A DNA stretch of 64,000 bases from Lachnocurva sp045579705. Lineage in GTDB: Bacteria > Bacillota > Clostridia > Lachnospirales > Lachnospiraceae. The notes beneath the pieces were generated by a model. It did no database searches and had not been told where the DNA came from. It worked only from the letters and a program-made list of their open reading frames with translations. The translations under genes and the position numbers were made by a program. This document shows positions 61,378-64,000 of the stretch, one piece after another (the stretch's first letter is position 1; each line of letters opens with the position of its first letter). The stretch spans positions 1-64,000 of the forward strand of contig JAZNMP010000028.1 in assembly GCA_045579705.1 (NCBI GenBank), read 5' to 3'.

Positions 61378-63279
61378 TTAGGCATTCTCAAGCTTTCCAG
61401 TATAGAGCTGGTAATACTTTCCTTTATCTTTAAGCAGTTCTTCGTGATTGCCTCGTTCGATAATGCGTCCATGCTCTAAAACCATGATACAATCTGAGTT
61501 CTTGATAGTAGATAATCTGTGGGCAATAACAAAAGTAGTTCTGCCGTGCATCAATTTATCCATACCTTCCTGAACCAATTTCTCAGTTCTAGTATCAATC
61601 GAACTAGTAGCTTCATCTAGAATCAAAACAGGTGGATTTGCGATAGCTGCTCTCGCAATTGAAAGTAGCTGTCTCTGGCCCATTGATAGATTCTGTCCAT
61701 CGCCTTCAAGTATAGTATCATAGCCATCTGGAAGTCTTCTTATAAATCCATCTGCATTTGCAAGCTTCGCAGCTTGTACGACTTCCTCGTCTGTTGCATC
61801 TAGTTTACCATATCTGATGTTATCCGCAACAGTTCCAGTAAACAAATGAGTATCCTGTAGTACGATTCCGAGCGAACGTCTCAAATCGTCCTTTTTAATC
61901 TTATTAATATTGATTCCATCATATCGAATTTTACCATCTGCCATATCATAGAATCTATTAATTAAGTTTGTAATAGTTGTTTTTCCTGCACCAGTAGGTC
62001 CTACAAAAGCAATCTTCTGTCCCGGTGTAGCAAAAAGCTTAATATTATGAAGTACCAGCTTGTCTTCTGAGTATCCAAAGTCAACATCATCAAATACTAC
62101 ATCGCCTTCCAGCTTTGTATATGTAGTAGTCTGAGTTGATTCATGATAATGTTTCCAAGCCCACATATTTGTGCGCTCTTCTGTTTCGACTATTTTTCCG
62201 TTTTCAAGCTTTGCATTAACTAGCGTTACATATCCTTCGTCTAACTCAGGTTCCTGATCCAGGAGAGCGTATACTCTCTTCGCACCAGCCATAGCCATTA
62301 CGATAAAGTTAAGCTGCTGACTGACCTGATTAATCGGCATATTAAACGATTTATTGAATGTAAGGAATGAAGCAAGTTTACCAAGTGTAAATCCGCCTAC
62401 ATTTCCCAATGCTAACGCACCGCCAACCATGGCAACCAATACATAACTTACATTTCCAATCTGCGCATTTGCAGGCATCAGAATATTAGCATACTTATTT
62501 GCATTGTTTGCACTGTTAAAAAGCTCGTCATTTAATTTATCAAATTCACGAATCGCTTCCTCTTCATGGTTAAATACTTTTACAACCTTCTGACCATGAA
62601 TCATCTCTTCGATATTACCATTTACAATACCGATATCTTTCTGCTGCAATCCAAAATACTTACCTGACTGAGCAGCTATCTTTCCAGTAACAAATAGCAT
62701 TACACCAACCATTGCCAATGTCAGAATTGTTAATGGTACATTTAATATAATCATAGACACCAGAACACTGACGAGTGTTACAGATGAATTAATCATCTGA
62801 GGAAAACTCTGTGCGATAACCTGACGAAGTGTATCTACGTCATTTGTATATACACTCATTACATCTCCGATTGCGTTCTGGTCGAAGTATCTAATAGGAA
62901 GTCGCTCCATTTTTTCAAAGAGCTGATTTCTAATATTCTTCATAAATGACTGAGTAACAACAGCCATAATCATAGTATAGAGATAAGAAGCGAGAATTCC
63001 GCAGCCATAGAAGATAGCTACTCTCGTAATTGCTTTTAACAGTGGTCCAAAATCTGTACTATGATTTTTTACCATCGGTACTATGTATGAATCAATCAGA
63101 GTCTGCATAAACATAGTACCCTGAACATTCGCAAGTACACTGATAAAGATACAAATTACAACAAAGATAAGCTGGAGAGGATATGTAGTGAACAATCCAC
63201 CAAACAATCTACCTAAAGTCTTGCTTTCCGCTTTAATATCCTTTGCAGAAAGTTTCTTACGATTAACATTTCTAGGCAT
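61378..63279 (-). CDS. ABC exporter half-transporter, catalytic NBD
   Basis: A 633-residue type IV ABC exporter half. The membrane domain with about six helices occupies roughly 30-325. The ATPase domain has Walker A GPTGAGKTT, the signature LSMGQRQ (S-M in place of S-G), and Walker B VLILDEATSSID with the catalytic glutamate. A stretch of about 50 residues rich in charges lies between the two domains (NGKIVETEERTNMWAWKHYHEST..). It is coupled to the upstream half by TAATG. Together they form a heterodimeric exporter of the BmrCD/LmrCD kind; the substrate may be a drug, lipid or peptide. Confidence 0.92.
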   Translation of the reverse strand: MPRNVNRKKLSAKDIKAESKTLGRLFGGLFTTYPLQLIFVVICIFISVLANVQGTMFMQTLIDSYIVPMVKNHSTDFGPLLKAITRVAIFYGCGILASYLYTMIMAVVTQSFMKNIRNQLFEKMERLPIRYFDQNAIGDVMSVYTNDVDTLRQVIAQSFPQMINSSVTLVSVLVSMIILNVPLTILTLAMVGVMLFVTGKIAAQSGKYFGLQQKDIGIVNGNIEEMIHGQKVVKVFNHEEEAIREFDKLNDELFNSANNANKYANILMPANAQIGNVSYVLVAMVGGALALGNVGGFTLGKLASFLTFNKSFNMPINQVSQQLNFIVMAMAGAKRVYALLDQEPELDEGYVTLVNAKLENGKIVETEERTNMWAWKHYHESTQTTTYTKLEGDVVFDDVDFGYSEDKLVLHNIKLFATPGQKIAFVGPTGAGKTTITNLINRFYDMADGKIRYDGININKIKKDDLRRSLGIVLQDTHLFTGTVADNIRYGKLDATDEEVVQAAKLANADGFIRRLPDGYDTILEGDGQNLSMGQRQLLSIARAAIANPPVLILDEATSSIDTRTEKLVQEGMDKLMHGRTTFVIAHRLSTIKNSDCIMVLEHGRIIERGNHEELLKDKGKYYQLYTGKLENA

Positions 63280-64000
63280 TAGTCTTCATCTCCTTTCTCA
63301 TCAAAATCACCATAACCACCTTCGGTCTGGGCTTTATAAATATCCTGATAAATCTGATTATTTTTAAGGAGATTTTCCGGAGTATCAAAACCGTTTACTG
63401 TTCCATCATCTAAGATGAGGATTCTGTCGGCATCCATTACAGATGTGACACGCTGAGAGATAATAATCTTCGTCGTATCTGGAATATCTTCTCTAAACGC
63501 CTTTCTGATCTTTGCATCAGTAGCCGTATCAACAGCAGAAGTTGAGTCGTCGAGGATCAAAATCTTTGGCTTCTTAAGCAAAGCTCGAGCTATACAAAGT
63601 CGCTGTCTCTGTCCACCGGATACATTTGTACCGCCCTGATCGATATAGGTATCATATCCATCCGGGAATCTTTCGATAAATTCATCTGCACAAGCAGACT
63701 CACACGCCTTCTTAATCTCTGCTTCAGTAGCATCAGCTTTACCCCATCTCAAGTTATCAGCAATAGTTCCTGAAAAAAGAACGTTCTGCTGAAGAACTAC
63801 CGAAACCTCATCACGAAGAGCCTTTAAATCATATTCCTTAACATTTTTATTTCCAACTCGTACTTCACCTTCTGTAGCATCGTACAATCTAGAAATCAAG
63901 CTTACAAATGTACTCTTTGCGCTACCAGTTCCACCCATAACTCCAATCGTTTCACCTGACTTGATAGCTAGTGAAATATCTTTGAGAACCGACTCTTTTG
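63279..64000 (-). CDS. ABC exporter half-transporter, degenerate NBD (partial, cut by window edge)
   Basis: Only the C-terminal ATPase part is in the window; the frame is open through position 64000, so the membrane domain lies outside. Visible parts: KESVLKDISLAIKSGETIGV, Walker A GGTGSAKST, Q-loop VLQQNVLFSGTI, canonical signature VSGGQRQR, and Walker B ILILDDSTSAVD, in which the catalytic glutamate is replaced by aspartate. This is the non-hydrolysing-site pattern of heterodimeric exporters, complementing the next gene, whose signature is altered but whose glutamate is intact. The tail is acidic. Confidence 0.9.
   Translation of the reverse strand, partial: KESVLKDISLAIKSGETIGVMGGTGSAKSTFVSLISRLYDATEGEVRVGNKNVKEYDLKALRDEVSVVLQQNVLFSGTIADNLRWGKADATEAEIKKACESACADEFIERFPDGYDTYIDQGGTNVSGGQRQRLCIARALLKKPKILILDDSTSAVDTATDAKIRKAFREDIPDTTKIIISQRVTSVMDADRILILDDGTVNGFDTPENLLKNNQIYQDIYKAQTEGGYGDFDEKGDED

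Overview
The window looks like chromosome from a low-GC Gram-positive anaerobe of the class Clostridia, most likely Lachnospiraceae or a close relative (inference). The signs are the gene orders spoVG-pth-mfd-prsA-like and hupB-hslR-divIC-tilS-hpt-ftsH, the GlgC/GlgD pair, the short ProS without an editing insertion, DnaD/DnaI-type replication proteins, a class B sortase, and intrinsic terminators after many genes. No phage, IS element, CRISPR array or integrated plasmid is evident. The blocks that in spore formers carry spoVT, yabP, yabQ and spoIIE lack these genes here, so the organism is probably asporogenous.

Layout. 0.3-1.7 kb (+): a Wzz/CpsC-like polysaccharide chain-length protein. 1.8-7.8 kb (-): a TetM/EF-G-like ribosomal GTPase fused to a Rae1/YacP-type NYN nuclease domain, a GT2-GtrA glycosyltransferase, a flavin reductase and an NhaC antiporter. 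7.9-8.1 kb: an unexplained row of strong hairpins. 8.1-14.3 kb (-): glycogen and maltodextrin breakdown (glgP, malQ, a GH13 enzyme) with a single tRNA-Leu(UAA). 14.5-19.3 kb (-): ftsH, hpt, tilS, divIC, hslR and HU. 19.5-26.4 kb (-): a PEGA lipoprotein, cca, proS, an RluA-type pseudouridine synthase and a two-component system. 26.5-28 kb (-): metK behind a SAM-I riboswitch. 28-35.8 kb (-): an HD-GYP protein, murA, a PrsA-like foldase, mfd and pth. 35.9-38.6 kb (-): spoVG, glgD and glgC.

At about 38.7 kb the coding strand switches. murC, dnaD, dnaI and prs run on +, with a cluster of DnaA-box-like sites between murC and dnaD. The last 20 kb is mostly cell envelope: a large membrane-anchored protein of unknown function with a DMT-type transporter (-), an LTA-synthase-like enzyme (+), a leucine-rich-repeat/InlB-repeat wall protein with a PKTA sorting signal (-), a class B sortase (-), a 2,915-residue repetitive secreted protein with no visible anchor (-), and a heterodimeric ABC exporter that runs off the right edge (-).

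The genes fit together as glycogen synthesis (glgC/glgD) and degradation (glgP/malQ/GH13) in two loci, a housekeeping translation, repair and division block, and a surface-display module. Several co-directional neighbours are separated by an intrinsic terminator that ends only 14-22 nt before the next start codon. This suggests partial read-through is used to set relative expression.
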